DNA of 45,108 nt from an uncultured Prevotella sp. (GCA_905233425.1 CAJOEC010000021.1:1-45108); one strand, 5' to 3'. Counted from the stretch's first letter, positions 14,686 through 22,834 are shown. Numbers and translations: made by a program. Notes: generated by a model not told the origin, from the sequence alone.

Positions 14686-15114
14686 ATGAACGCAAAGGAA
14701 GCGACAGACAAGCTGGAAATGAAAGGAGTGCGCCCAACGGCGAACAGGATTCTGGTGTACAAAGAACTGGCCACCCACGGACGACCGCTGACCCTTGCAG
14801 ACATCGAGTCGGCGATGCCCCAGATGGACAAATCGAGCATTTTCAGGGTGATGACACTGTTTCTCGAACACGACGTGGTGCACACCTTCACCGACGGTCG
14901 TGGCGTGGCAAACTATGAGCTTTGCGGCAGCAGTACGGTTTGCCACAAGACCGACGGCCACATGCACTTCTATTGCGAGACGTGCCAGCAGTCATTCTGC
15001 CTCGACGACATCCCCCTGCCCGATATTGTGCTGCCAGAGGGGTTCGAGCCTCATTCCGCCTCGTTTGTCATCAAGGGCAGGTGCCCTCAATGTAGGGAAC
15101 GCAACGGCGGATGA
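14686..15114 (+). CDS. Fur-family metal-dependent transcriptional repressor
   Basis: 142 residues. The winged helix covers about 1-80 (VRPTANRILVYKELATHGRP, then the recognition helix in MDKSSIFRVMTLFLEHDVV), and a metal-binding dimerisation domain follows. HMHFYCETC (92-100) provides His ligands and the first Cys pair; CPQC (133-136) provides the second pair of the structural zinc site. Whether it senses Fe, Zn or peroxide (Fur, Zur, PerR) cannot be told. The short N-terminus and His-rich site are compatible with Zur/Fur. The 3' end overlaps the convergent capA-like gene by 44 bases. Confidence 0.88.
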   Translation: MNAKEATDKLEMKGVRPTANRILVYKELATHGRPLTLADIESAMPQMDKSSIFRVMTLFLEHDVVHTFTDGRGVANYELCGSSTVCHKTDGHMHFYCETCQQSFCLDDIPLPDIVLPEGFEPHSASFVIKGRCPQCRERNGG

Positions 15115-16363
15115 CTATTGGAATGGTCTCGGCGGCAATACTGTCGGCGGTGACGGTAAGCTTTACGACGGCGGCGTTGCTGTTGATGGGTTTCGGTTGG
15201 TCGAAGATGAAATTCCCGATGCTATAGTAAATAGGTTTCCCGTGGTATGTCTCCACGGTCTGCATGGTGTGGGTGTGGTGGCATATCAGCGCGTCGGCAC
15301 CTGCGTCGATGATGCGGTGGGCGTCGATGCGCTGTGCGGGGACAGGCTTCAAGGTGTGCTCAGCCCCCCAGTGGAGCGAGACAATGATGGCAGCATGAGG
15401 GTCGTCAGCCCTTAGACGGGCGATGCGCGAAAGTAGCGAATCCATCGGCTCCTGACTGACGCAGGGGCGGTCTTCGAGGTAGGGGAAATTCTCAAGTGTA
15501 AGGCGGAGGGAGGCAAGTAGCCAGACGTTGCGAATAGAAGACCCAGAAGACCCACCCCCGACCCCTCCCTGCGAGGGAGGGGAGTAGTTACCTTTGTTCT
15601 CAGAATTATCATCAGCAAGTGTATATACTCCCCTCCCTACAGGGAGGGGTTGGGGGTGGGTCTGCTGGGTATTTTGGTGGTAGAGAGTGGCGAGAAGGAC
15701 TGGCTGCGATGCTGCCGCCATGGTGGAGTCAGCACCGACGGGTGTCATGCCGGCGGCGATGATGTTGCGGCGGGTGTCCATGAGGGCTTCGCGCCCCTGG
15801 TCTATGGAGTGGTTGTTGGCCAGACAGAGGTGGGTGATGCCGTGACGGCGAAGTGCGGGCAGCCATTCCGGCTCGGCACGGAAGATATAACGCTTGAAAA
15901 CAGGGGCCTTAATCTTCGTGGCGGGGCATTCAAGGTTGGCCACGACAACCTGGGACTGCTTGAAGAGGCTGTCGATGGAGGACGAGAAGAGAGACTCCAG
16001 TCCCTCCTCTGGAAGGGAGTAGGGGATGGAGGCGGAGTGGGCACGGCTCTCAGCCGTGGCAATGGACGAAAGGTCAGGGCGGGAGGCGGGGATGGAGTCC
16101 GCAAAGGGAGGGGAGGCGGGGATGGAGCCATGGCGTTCTATCTCGCGGCGCACGCCACGGTCGAGGAGGAGGTCACCGGTGAAAGTGATGGTGAGCAGAC
16201 CCTCCCCCTGCCCCTCCCTGCATGGAGGGGTGTATATACTTTTTCTGTCAGGCTCCTCTATACTTTTTCTGTCAGGCTCCTCGGCGGCATAAGCAGACCC
16301 AACCTTCATTACGGGGAGAGCCTGCAACAGGCTAACAGCCAGAGCTATAGAAAAACTCCTCAT
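15071..16363 (-). CDS. CapA-family metallophosphatase-like protein with multiple in-frame repeats
   Basis: 430 residues with an N-terminal signal (about 1-27). Family motifs in order: FTGDLLLDRGV (61-71), NLECPAT (143-149), LANNHSIDQG (181-190), HWGAEH (331-336), CHHTHTMQ (361-368), and YSIGNFIFD (380-388). CapA/PgsA proteins are involved in poly-gamma-glutamate capsule synthesis or similar surface polymers. Three stretches look foreign. Residues 28-54 contain a tandem EEPDRKSI pair plus a hairpin element; about 80-120 include repeated SIPAS and the SSIATAESRA form of a hairpin repeat; about 231-278 are Gly/Pro/Ser-rich. All are encoded by repeats seen elsewhere in the window, yet the frame is intact. 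It overlaps the DUF3160 gene upstream by 32 bases. Confidence 0.82.
   Translation of the reverse strand: MRSFSIALAVSLLQALPVMKVGSAYAAEEPDRKSIEEPDRKSIYTPPCREGQGEGLLTITFTGDLLLDRGVRREIERHGSIPASPPFADSIPASRPDLSSIATAESRAHSASIPYSLPEEGLESLFSSSIDSLFKQSQVVVANLECPATKIKAPVFKRYIFRAEPEWLPALRRHGITHLCLANNHSIDQGREALMDTRRNIIAAGMTPVGADSTMAAASQPVLLATLYHQNTQQTHPQPLPVGRGVYTLADDNSENKGNYSPPSQGGVGGGSSGSSIRNVWLLASLRLTLENFPYLEDRPCVSQEPMDSLLSRIARLRADDPHAAIIVSLHWGAEHTLKPVPAQRIDAHRIIDAGADALICHHTHTMQTVETYHGKPIYYSIGNFIFDQPKPINSNAAVVKLTVTADSIAAETIPIVIRRCVPYIEGTCP
15548..15663. repeat. Composite GC-rich element inside the capA-like gene, with 12-bp terminal inverted repeats
   Basis: AGACCCACCCCC (15548-15559) and GGGGGTGGGTCT (15652-15663) are perfect inverted ends. 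Each is followed inwards by a hairpin of the CCCCTCCCTNNAGGGAGGGG type, so the element is two inverted copies around an AT-rich centre. A related hairpin occurs at about 16197-16232 in the same gene. Confidence 0.85.
16041..16071 (-). repeat. CGTCCATTG hairpin repeat, copy f (in capA-like gene)
   Basis: On the gene strand TTTCGTCCATTGCC, then the stem CACGGCT/AGCCGTG. Other copies have CCCGGCT/AGCCGGG; the matching change on both sides preserves pairing. It is translated as SSIATAESRA. Confidence 0.8.
16235..16282 (-). repeat. 24-bp exact tandem duplication in the capA-like gene
   Basis: The 24-base unit beginning TATACTTTTTCTGTCAGG at 16235 is repeated exactly at 16259, giving EEPDRKSI twice. 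The sequence AAAAGTATA within it is shared with the linker of the GC-rich element in the epimerase gene. Confidence 0.9.
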
Positions 16364-18803
16364 TGGGCTTTGGCGCGGTGTTCAAGGGCACGATGATTTC
16401 CTCCATCCACTCCGGCACACCGTCGCGTGGGTTGCTCTTCAGGTGCTCCTGCCACTCCTCGTCGGTGAGGCGCGGAATGTCGAGCGGACGGTCGAACTCA
16501 CGGTAGGAGAGCACGGCACCGCGTGTGAGGTAGAGCATACCCTCAATCTCCACGATGACGTAGATTTCGTCGGCCCTTCCCACAGCCTCATAGAGGATGC
16601 ACTGATGGTCTTCGTTGTTAAAGGCGTTGGCGGTGTAGACATCGGCAACGAGGGCTACGCTGCGGTCGGGACCCGACACGTCGCTCCACCCCATGAGGTA
16701 CTGGTCGGGCTGGCGCACGAGGTCGAGGGAGATGTACTCAAACGACGAGCCGATCTTTGCCAGCTGGTCGTACTCCTCGTCCTTCAGCTTCTGTCCGGCC
16801 AGCTCCTTCTTGCTCAGGTGGAGCAGCATCTCGGCCTCTTCGCGGAGCGACTCGGTGGCAGTCTGGGCCTTCTCGGTGAGCAGCCCATAGCGTTTCAGCA
16901 CGTTCTCAGTGGCGTTGAGCAGGTCGATGGCTTTCTGCCAGAAGGTGACATTGGGTTCGACGTATGCCTTTGTTACAGGGTCTGGGGGACCGCCACCTCC
17001 GCACTCAGCGCCCATGGGCTGCTTGGCGTAGAGGATGGCGTCGTGCTTCAGTTCGGCCCACGAGGCGAGCATAGCGTTGAGGTTCTTCTTGTCCCACTCA
17101 GGGGTGAGCATGAAGTAAGGAATTTTGGAGTTGGGGAGTTGAGTAGTTGAGGAGGCGAGTTGAGAGTTGTCCAAGGTGGTGAGCGTCTTCATCCACTGCT
17201 TTGCCACCGTCTCCCTCCAGTCGGTCTCGCGCATACGGTGCTTCATCCGCTCCATCATGGGCAGATAGCCGCTCCAGCGGTCGGCCTCGTGCAGCTCGCT
17301 GATGAGTATGCGCTCGGCAGCCGAGACACCCATGGCGGCAAAGAAATCGAGGCCACGCGGGGCGTAGCGGTGGGGCGGACGGTTGTCGTAGTCGACCATC
17401 TCCTGCAACACCTCGGCATCGGGCTGGTAACGCTGCGGCATGAGGTTGATTTTGTAGACCGACGTCATCAAGTATTTCGGTTTTATGCGCGTCTGCTTCT
17501 CGGCTATCTGTTCGATGGCCTGGCGCACCTGCTTCATCTGCTTTGAGTCCTTAACGAGCGTGGCGGGAGTGGCCTGTGCCTGCTGCATGACTTTGTAGAC
17601 CTGCATGATGTCCACGTTGTCGGGCTGTCCCATGAGGAAGGTCAGCGGCTCGGTGATCTGCTTGTAGAGGGCTGTCAGCTGCTGGCTATTGCCAACGATG
17701 TCGGCGAGGAGTGTAGCACGTAGGAGTTGCTCTGACTTGTCGGTGCCGAAGGAGGCCGTCTGCAGCCACATCATCGAACGGAAATAGCGTTGCAGCAGTG
17801 GTGTGCGGGTGTAGTGGCCACGGGGCCGGAACAGGCCGTAAGCGAACATCACGTCAGTATAGCCCAAGAACTCCGAATAGTTGGTCTTGGCTTCAGTGGA
17901 CTTCATCACCTCGTCGGCAGCCTGGCTGGCGTATTTCCCTGTGAGGGTTATCGCCGTGCTGTCCTGGAGGGCTGTGGCAATGGCGAAATAGGCCTGCAGC
18001 CACTCGGCGGCATCCTTCAGCTTGGCATCGCTCTCCTGACGCAGACGCTGTGCCACAGCCTCGCTGCCCCGCTTACAGAGAAGTCTGACAAGCGAGTCGA
18101 GCTTGTGCTCCTCGACATCGCGCAGGGTGCAGTCGAAATAGAGGTGGTAGAGCTGAAGATAGAGGTCGGTGGTGACGAAGCACGGGAAATTAATATAGTC
18201 GTTGGCCTCGTAGACATGGAACAGCTGCTCGTGCTCTGCTGGCACAATAGCAAAGCCTTTCTGCCCTAACCGCTGCATGAGCTTCGGGGCGATGTCGGGC
18301 ATCTGCATAGTGTTGTAAATGTTGGCGGTGTTCACCATGTCGTTGCCCTTGGTGGTGAAATTCTGCTTGAGCAGTTCTTTCTCGCGCTCTTGCAGCTTCT
18401 TGATAAAGGTCTGTTCCGCAGGGCTGATTTTCACCGCCGTGGGGCTGATGGTGCGGTAGTAGTGGTCGCGCCAGTCCTCGTCCTCCTTTTCCTCCAACTG
18501 GCGGAAGTTTTCCTCGTTGGCGTCGAACTCATACATCAGCGAGTCGTACCACGACGTACTTCCGAAGACGCCACGCAGATAGGCATCCTTGAATGGGTAG
18601 CCTTCACGGGCGTAGAAGGCGTTGCGAAGAACGCGCACCTCGTTAAGGCTTAACTGCGACACATCCATGGTGAGGTCAATCTTGCGGTTGAGAACCTCGG
18701 TGTCCACATGGCCGCGACCGGGGAGCACCAGGCCGCGTTTCCTCTCTGAATGCACACCCAGGGTGAGGGTGAGCAGGATCAATAGTCCTAATAGTTTTTT
18801 CAT
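16332..18803 (-). CDS. DUF3160 family exported protein with YARHG domain
   Basis: 823 residues with a signal peptide (1-19). An N-terminal YARHG-type motif (NAFYAREGYPFKDAYLRGVFGSTSWY, about 61-86) is followed by the long DUF3160 region found in bacterial extracytoplasmic proteins. Recognisable blocks: DYINFPCFVTTDLYLQLYHLYFDC, RPRGHYTRTPLLQRYFRSMMWLQ, GGGGPPDPVTKAYVEPN, and YDQLAKIGSSFEYISLDL. The biochemical function of DUF3160 is unknown. Residues about 545-560 (DNSQLASSTTQLPNSK) are encoded by the CTCAACTC tandem repeat and lie in a likely loop. A TTATAGG-type tract lies about 20 bases upstream of the start. Confidence 0.85.
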   Translation of the reverse strand: MKKLLGLLILLTLTLGVHSERKRGLVLPGRGHVDTEVLNRKIDLTMDVSQLSLNEVRVLRNAFYAREGYPFKDAYLRGVFGSTSWYDSLMYEFDANEENFRQLEEKEDEDWRDHYYRTISPTAVKISPAEQTFIKKLQEREKELLKQNFTTKGNDMVNTANIYNTMQMPDIAPKLMQRLGQKGFAIVPAEHEQLFHVYEANDYINFPCFVTTDLYLQLYHLYFDCTLRDVEEHKLDSLVRLLCKRGSEAVAQRLRQESDAKLKDAAEWLQAYFAIATALQDSTAITLTGKYASQAADEVMKSTEAKTNYSEFLGYTDVMFAYGLFRPRGHYTRTPLLQRYFRSMMWLQTASFGTDKSEQLLRATLLADIVGNSQQLTALYKQITEPLTFLMGQPDNVDIMQVYKVMQQAQATPATLVKDSKQMKQVRQAIEQIAEKQTRIKPKYLMTSVYKINLMPQRYQPDAEVLQEMVDYDNRPPHRYAPRGLDFFAAMGVSAAERILISELHEADRWSGYLPMMERMKHRMRETDWRETVAKQWMKTLTTLDNSQLASSTTQLPNSKIPYFMLTPEWDKKNLNAMLASWAELKHDAILYAKQPMGAECGGGGPPDPVTKAYVEPNVTFWQKAIDLLNATENVLKRYGLLTEKAQTATESLREEAEMLLHLSKKELAGQKLKDEEYDQLAKIGSSFEYISLDLVRQPDQYLMGWSDVSGPDRSVALVADVYTANAFNNEDHQCILYEAVGRADEIYVIVEIEGMLYLTRGAVLSYREFDRPLDIPRLTDEEWQEHLKSNPRDGVPEWMEEIIVPLNTAPKPNEEFFYSSGC
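17126..17170 (-). repeat. CTCAACTC tract in frame in the DUF3160 gene
   Basis: On the gene strand it reads as CAACTCTCAACTCGCC, CTCAACTACTCAACTCC and CCAACTCC units, translated as a Ser/Gln/Leu/Asn-rich loop. The G-poor strand is again the coding strand. Confidence 0.7.
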
Positions 18804-18820
18804 AGTCGACGATATTTTAT

Positions 18821-18877
18821 TAAGTCATATAGGTCTTATGGGTCATATAGGTCATATAGGTCTTATAGGACCTATGG
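18821..18877 (-). repeat. GTCATATAGG/GTCTTATAG tract 5' of the DUF3160 gene
   Basis: Five to six units of 9-10 bases lie between the nrdG stop and the DUF3160 start codon, ending about 18 bases before the ATG. This is the same family as 9559-9640 and 22851-22923, and the orientation relative to the downstream gene is also the same. Confidence 0.8.
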
Positions 18878-19363
18878 TCATTCCCATTCCACCACTTTTC
18901 CTTCGTTTAACGAGCGGCTTACGTCCACTAACCGCTGGTTTCGTGAGCCCCGGAAGAGCAGACTCTCGTCGCGCAGACTTCTGATGAAAGGGCCGTCCAC
19001 GAGCACGTCGATAAGTTCTAAGAGTGCCTTTTGGCGGGGGTTGTTCATTAGTACCTCAAAGGTGAAGCCGGTATAGCACCAGATGGTCTTCTTCGTGCGC
19101 TGTCTGATGGCTCGTGCCAGTTCGGCGAAGCCCTCCGGCTGGTACATGGGGTCGCCGCCGCTGAAGGTAACGTTGGCGTAGGGATCGGCCTCGATGATGC
19201 GCATGATTTCGTCGGTCGTCATGGCCTGTCCGCCCTCGAAGTCCCACGACTGCGGGTTGTGGCATCCCTCGCATTGGTGGCGGCAGCCGGCGCAGTAGAT
19301 GGAGGTGCGGAAGCCGGGGCCGTCGACCATCGTGTCTTCTATGATTGTAAGGACGCTGATCAT
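18878..19363 (-). CDS. nrdG: Anaerobic ribonucleoside-triphosphate reductase activating protein (radical SAM)
   Basis: 161 residues, the normal length. The radical-SAM cluster motif is CAGCRHQCEGC (residues 24-34), and the SAM-binding GGDP is in FSGGDPMYQPEGF. The pattern MVDGPGFRTSIYCAGC is diagnostic of NrdG, which generates the glycyl radical on NrdD for deoxynucleotide synthesis without oxygen. NrdD is not in the window, so the usual pair is split here. The frame is open upstream, but the start at 19363 (MISVLTIIED) gives the family N-terminus. It follows the lutC-like gene by 64 bases. Confidence 0.94.
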   Translation of the reverse strand: MISVLTIIEDTMVDGPGFRTSIYCAGCRHQCEGCHNPQSWDFEGGQAMTTDEIMRIIEADPYANVTFSGGDPMYQPEGFAELARAIRQRTKKTIWCYTGFTFEVLMNNPRQKALLELIDVLVDGPFIRSLRDESLLFRGSRNQRLVDVSRSLNEGKVVEWE

Positions 19364-19427
19364 TTTCTTTATGGCTGCTGTGGTTTTCTTCGGACTGCGC
19401 AGATAGCGCAGTATACGGGACAACAGA

Positions 19428-20051
19428 CTAAATGAGCAGAACTGTGGCGGTGCGGGCTGCCTGGGCACCCATGACGAGCACCTGGGCGATGTCGGCGGTC
19501 TTCGATGGGCCGCTGATGAACGTGCCGTAGCCGTAGGCACCAAAAAGTTCTGTGGCCTCTGTCTTCCCAGTGCTCTCTGTGTCATTCGACAGCCGGCGGT
19601 ACGCCTCGTGCATATTGTTCACTATCTCGCTCTTTGGGAGCAGGATGACAAGGTTCTCGGAGATGAAACAGACGGCTTTCTCCTTCATCTGCTGCGGAAT
19701 CCACACGCAGGCGTTCTCGGCCACGCCGAAACATCCACGCACAACGCCCACGTCGGTGCCGTTGAGGTCGCTGGCCTGGCCGACGGTGTCTGGATTGCGG
19801 GTGGCGATGGTTATCTCCGGCAAATTCGAGGCTATCTCTTTCGCGTCGGGGAACATCCCACGGATGATGTCGTTCACGTCGCGTCCCGGCTCCACCACGA
19901 TGGCATTGCCGCCCACGTTCTTAGTCATGTTGATGAACTGCTGTAGCGGGTCGGGGTAGGTGACGGCCTTGATGTCGCTGAGGTCGGGCATGTCGAAACG
20001 CTCGCGCACATTAGCACGGTATTTCTTCAGTATTTCTTCTTTGCTACTCAT
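19428..20051 (-). CDS. lutC: LUD-domain protein LutC/YkgG family
   Basis: 207 residues. The C-terminal signature FISGPSKTADIAQVLVMGAQ (178-197) is characteristic of LUD-domain proteins of the lactate utilisation system, in which LutC works with LutA and LutB to oxidise L-lactate to pyruvate. Residues about 156-168 (NDTESTGKTEATE) look inserted. They are encoded by the same CACAGAG-type repeat that sits in the lutA-like gene. LutC follows LutB by 60 bases in the order lutA-lutB-lutC. An AATTCGT tandem tract precedes the start. Confidence 0.88.
   Translation of the reverse strand: MSSKEEILKKYRANVRERFDMPDLSDIKAVTYPDPLQQFINMTKNVGGNAIVVEPGRDVNDIIRGMFPDAKEIASNLPEITIATRNPDTVGQASDLNGTDVGVVRGCFGVAENACVWIPQQMKEKAVCFISENLVILLPKSEIVNNMHEAYRRLSNDTESTGKTEATELFGAYGYGTFISGPSKTADIAQVLVMGAQAARTATVLLI
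19548..19584 (-). repeat. ACACAGAGGGCAC-type repeat in lutC
   Basis: On the gene strand GACACAGAGAGCACTGGG, then AAGACAGAGGCCACAGAA. It aligns closely with 21975-22013 in the lutA-like gene. It is translated in the T-E-S/G-T-x-K-T-E register in both. Confidence 0.75.
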
Positions 20052-20068
20052 ACACTCTTGATTTTGAA

Positions 20069-20098
20069 CAATTCGTGTAATTCGTCTTAATTCGTTGT
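20069..20098 (-). repeat. AATTCGT tandem tract 5' of lutC
   Basis: Three units (ACAATTCGTGTAATTCGTC, then TTAATTCG) end about 18 bases upstream of the lutC start codon. In the mRNA sense CGAATTA units. It belongs to the set of leader-proximal tracts described in the findings. Confidence 0.65.
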
Positions 20099-20111
20099 TA
20101 TTAACTGAAAA

Positions 20112-21569
20112 CTATTTGGCGTCTTTTATCTGTTCGTGGAACGGTTGTTTGGGAAAAGTCATCATAGTGTGCCCTTCTGCCCAGGGGTTGAGGCCGCAGT
20201 TCATCAGCGACGAGGGGATGGCGTTTGCCCAGTGGGCCAGCGATGTGCCTAAATTATAGAGGGCGGAGGAGCCGTAGAGAAGGCCCATGCCTCGGCACAT
20301 CACCTTCTTCTGCGGGTTGGCGGTGCCGAAGTCGTCGAGTTGCTGTCGCCAGAGGTAAATCTGGTCGCCGAGGTTGACCTTCACCGGGCACACCGTCTGG
20401 CACGAGTTGCAAAGCGTGCAGGCCGAGACATTGCCGCTGTGCTCCTTCGGCGAGCGGAGCATACCGAGGTTTATGCCGATGGGGCCTGGGATGAAATAGC
20501 TGTAGGAATAGCCTCCGCTCCGACGGTAAACGGGACACGTGTTCATACACGAGCCGCAGCGTATGCACTTCAAGCTCTCCCAATGTTTCGGGTTGGCCAC
20601 CCAGTCGCTTCGGCCGTTGTCGACGAGGATGATGTGGAAAGCCCCCCTTTCGCCCCCCGAGGGGGGCACGATTGACGAGGCCTTACGGGGCAAAACTATC
20701 GAAGCCCCCTCGGGGGCCGTAGGGTGGTCTTGGATTCCTATCACCCTTGGCTTGCGAAAGTGGCTGGTGTAGGTCGTCGTGGGCTGGCCTGTTCCGGCGC
20801 GACAGAGCATACGCTGGAACACGGCGAGGCAGTCGTAGTCGGGGATGACCTTTTCCAGTCCTATAGCGGCGATGTGCAGCTTCGGGCACGAGGTGCTCAT
20901 GTCGGCATTGCCCTCGTTGGTGCAGACGACGATGTCGCCCGTGGCGGCGATGCCGAAGTTTCCGCCCGTCATGCCAGCGTCGGCGGTGAGGAACTCATTG
21001 CGCAACGACAGTCGGGCACGGTAGGTGAGGTAGGTGGGGTCGTGGTTGCCCTTCTCGTCGCTGATGCCTTTCTCCTCGAACAGCTCGCCCACGTCGTCGT
21101 GGTTAAGGTGGATGGCGGGCATGACGATGTGACTCGGCTTTTGCCCCTTCAGCTGTATGATGCGCTCGCCGAGGTCGGTCTCCACCACCTCTATGCCGCG
21201 TGCCTCGAGGTAGGGGTTCATCTCACATTCCTCGGTGAGCATCGACTTCGACTTCACCATCTTCTTCACCTTGTGACACTCCAGGATGCCGTAGACAATC
21301 TCATTGAACTCCTGCGCGTCCTTCGCCCAGTGGACGATGGCACCGTTCTTCTCCGCGTTGGTGGCAAACTTGTCGAGGTACTCGTCAAGATGGGTGATGG
21401 TGTGGCGCTTTATCTGCGAGGCCTTCTCGCGCAGCTGCTCCCACTCGTCGAGTCCCTGTGCCATGTTGTCGCGCTTGGTGCGCACAGACCAGAACGTATT
21501 GTCGTGCCACTTGGCGTACTGCTGGTTCTTTAAGAACTCCTTTGCTGCTTTGCTATGACTTGTGCTCAT
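20112..21569 (-). CDS. lutB: Lactate utilisation iron-sulfur protein LutB with in-frame repeat insert
   Basis: 485 residues. An N-terminal LUD domain (about 60-275, with MTGGNFGIAATG near 200-211 and GLEKVIPD near 237) is followed by two 4Fe-4S clusters: C335-x2-C338-x2-C341-x3-C345 (CIRCGSCMNTCP) and C384-x2-C387-x2-C390-x3-C394 (CTLCNSCQTVCP). LutB passes electrons in L-lactate oxidation. Residues about 282-310 (HPTAPEG to SGGERG) are an insert between the LUD fold and the cluster domain, where relatives run almost directly into HIILVDNGRS. It is encoded by the GC-rich double-hairpin element, in the reverse orientation to the copy in the epimerase gene. Cluster ligands are intact, so function is probably retained. 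The gene sits between lutA and lutC. Confidence 0.9.
   Translation of the reverse strand: MSTSHSKAAKEFLKNQQYAKWHDNTFWSVRTKRDNMAQGLDEWEQLREKASQIKRHTITHLDEYLDKFATNAEKNGAIVHWAKDAQEFNEIVYGILECHKVKKMVKSKSMLTEECEMNPYLEARGIEVVETDLGERIIQLKGQKPSHIVMPAIHLNHDDVGELFEEKGISDEKGNHDPTYLTYRARLSLRNEFLTADAGMTGGNFGIAATGDIVVCTNEGNADMSTSCPKLHIAAIGLEKVIPDYDCLAVFQRMLCRAGTGQPTTTYTSHFRKPRVIGIQDHPTAPEGASIVLPRKASSIVPPSGGERGAFHIILVDNGRSDWVANPKHWESLKCIRCGSCMNTCPVYRRSGGYSYSYFIPGPIGINLGMLRSPKEHSGNVSACTLCNSCQTVCPVKVNLGDQIYLWRQQLDDFGTANPQKKVMCRGMGLLYGSSALYNLGTSLAHWANAIPSSLMNCGLNPWAEGHTMMTFPKQPFHEQIKDAK
20641..20727 (-). repeat. GC-rich double-hairpin repeat inside lutB
   Basis: GCCCCCC/GGGGGGC at about 20652-20667 and GCCCCC/GGGGGC at about 20704-20717 are joined by a linker containing CAAAACTATCGAAG. 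It closely matches the reverse complement of 4186-4287. The frame is kept through all 29 codons. Confidence 0.85.
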
Positions 21570-21583
21570 TGTATCTTTCTCCC

Positions 21584-22357
21584 CTAAGTTAGACCATTAG
21601 CAAGTATCTCCACCACATGCTTGAACTTGATGTCGAGGCCCTGTTTCTTCGCTACGCCTGCCATGTGCATGAGGCAGGAGCAGTCGGGGCCGGTGACGTA
21701 CTCCGCACCGGTGGCGATGTGGCGTTCCACCTTGTCGCGGCCCATCTGTGCCGACACGGCGGTCTCCTCGACGGAGAACATTCCGCCGAAGCCGCAGCAC
21801 TCGTCGGGACGCTCAGGCTCAACTATCTCTATGCCGTCGACGAGCTGCAACAGGTCGCGTATCTTGTTGAACTTCGGGACGTTCATCTCCGACGGCGACG
21901 ACAGTCCCAACTCCCGCACGCCGTGGCACGAGTTGTGCAGGCTCACCTTATGCGGGAACGCCCCTAAGCGAACCTTCTCTGTGCCCTCTGTTTTCTCAGT
22001 GCCCTCTGTGTTCCCTAATTTCACCACGTCGTGCAGGAACTCCACCACGTCCATGGCTTTCTGTGCCGTGACGCACTCATGGTTCAACAGCCGGGGATAG
22101 TTGATTCGTATGAACGCCGTGCAGCTCACCGATGGCGAGACAACGTAGTCGAAGCCACGGAACAGTTCCTCGAACTTCTTGGCTAACGGTTCTGCCTGCC
22201 TTTCAAAGCCCGCGTTGGCCATAGGCTGTCCGCAGCATGTCTGGCCCTGCGGATAGGTCACGTCGAGTCCGAGATGGCGCAGCAGCTTGTACGTCGCCAT
22301 GCCCACCTCGGGAAAGACAGCATCGACATAGCAGGGGATAAATAGTCCTATCTTCAT
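21584..22357 (-). CDS. lutA: Lactate utilisation (Fe-S) oxidoreductase LutA
   Basis: 257 residues, two CCG domains. The first has C9 (IPCYVD) and CCG at 41-43 (TCCGQPMANAG) with C79; the second has C144 (HNSCHGVR) and CCGFGG at 187-192, plus C227/C229 near GPDCSC. These cysteines bind the cluster used in lactate oxidation together with LutB and LutC. Residues about 116-129 (NTEGTEKTEGTEK) are an extra stretch between the domains, encoded by a CACAGAGGGCA tandem repeat. It heads the lutABC group; only 14 bases separate its stop from the lutB start. Confidence 0.9.
   Translation of the reverse strand: MKIGLFIPCYVDAVFPEVGMATYKLLRHLGLDVTYPQGQTCCGQPMANAGFERQAEPLAKKFEELFRGFDYVVSPSVSCTAFIRINYPRLLNHECVTAQKAMDVVEFLHDVVKLGNTEGTEKTEGTEKVRLGAFPHKVSLHNSCHGVRELGLSSPSEMNVPKFNKIRDLLQLVDGIEIVEPERPDECCGFGGMFSVEETAVSAQMGRDKVERHIATGAEYVTGPDCSCLMHMAGVAKKQGLDIKFKHVVEILANGLT
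21975..22013 (-). repeat. ACACAGAGGGCAC-type tandem repeat in lutA
   Basis: On the gene strand GAACACAGAGGGCACTGAG is followed by AAAACAGAGGGCACAGAGAA, two 18-base units. It encodes TEGTEK twice. A related copy is in lutC (19548-19584). Confidence 0.8.
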
Positions 22358-22363
22358 AATATA

Positions 22364-22834
22364 TTAATATTTCCTGAAGTACATGCGATAGAATTTCGAC
22401 TGGAGTATCATATTGTCATCGTCAAGCTGCACCATTCGGAAAGCCTCGTCGAAGCGGCTGAAGCCATAGACGGCAACATTTTCCAAGGTGGCGTATGGGT
22501 CGGCCCAGGCGCGGTTGTCGGTCACGGGCAGAGGGTCGGCAATGAAATGAAGCGAGTCATCGGTGCGCCTGAAATGGTAGAACACCGAAACATTCGTAGG
22601 GCCGTATTTCAGCGTGTCCTCATGGCGGTCGCACAGCTCTATGAGATGGTGCTGCACGGCCCAGAACACCAGCCGCTCGTGCATGTCGGTAGTGCCGCCG
22701 GTGGCCAGCGTGTCCATGCGCTCCAACTGCCAGTAGCCGTCGAAGACACCGTTGCCCGATGTCTCGAAATTGCTGCACGCCCCGAGAACTATCGTGGCAA
22801 AGAGGATGAGGAGAGAGAAAAGTGTGTGTCTCAT
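22364..22834 (-). CDS. Lipocalin-like lipoprotein
   Basis: 156 residues. The signal peptide ends at a lipobox (VLGAC, Cys20), predicting a lipid-anchored envelope protein. The body is beta-rich: FDGYWQLERMDTLATGG (about 31-47) resembles the opening strand of lipocalin-like domains in Bacteroidales lipoproteins, followed by HLIELCDRHEDTLKYG and FYHFRRTDDSLHFIADP. No catalytic motif. Function unknown; small-molecule binding would be a guess. It is preceded by a TTATAGG tract ending about 17 bases before the start and lies 6 bases before the lutA start, so cotranscription with lutABC is possible. Confidence 0.65.
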   Translation of the reverse strand: MRHTLFSLLILFATIVLGACSNFETSGNGVFDGYWQLERMDTLATGGTTDMHERLVFWAVQHHLIELCDRHEDTLKYGPTNVSVFYHFRRTDDSLHFIADPLPVTDNRAWADPYATLENVAVYGFSRFDEAFRMVQLDDDNMILQSKFYRMYFRKY

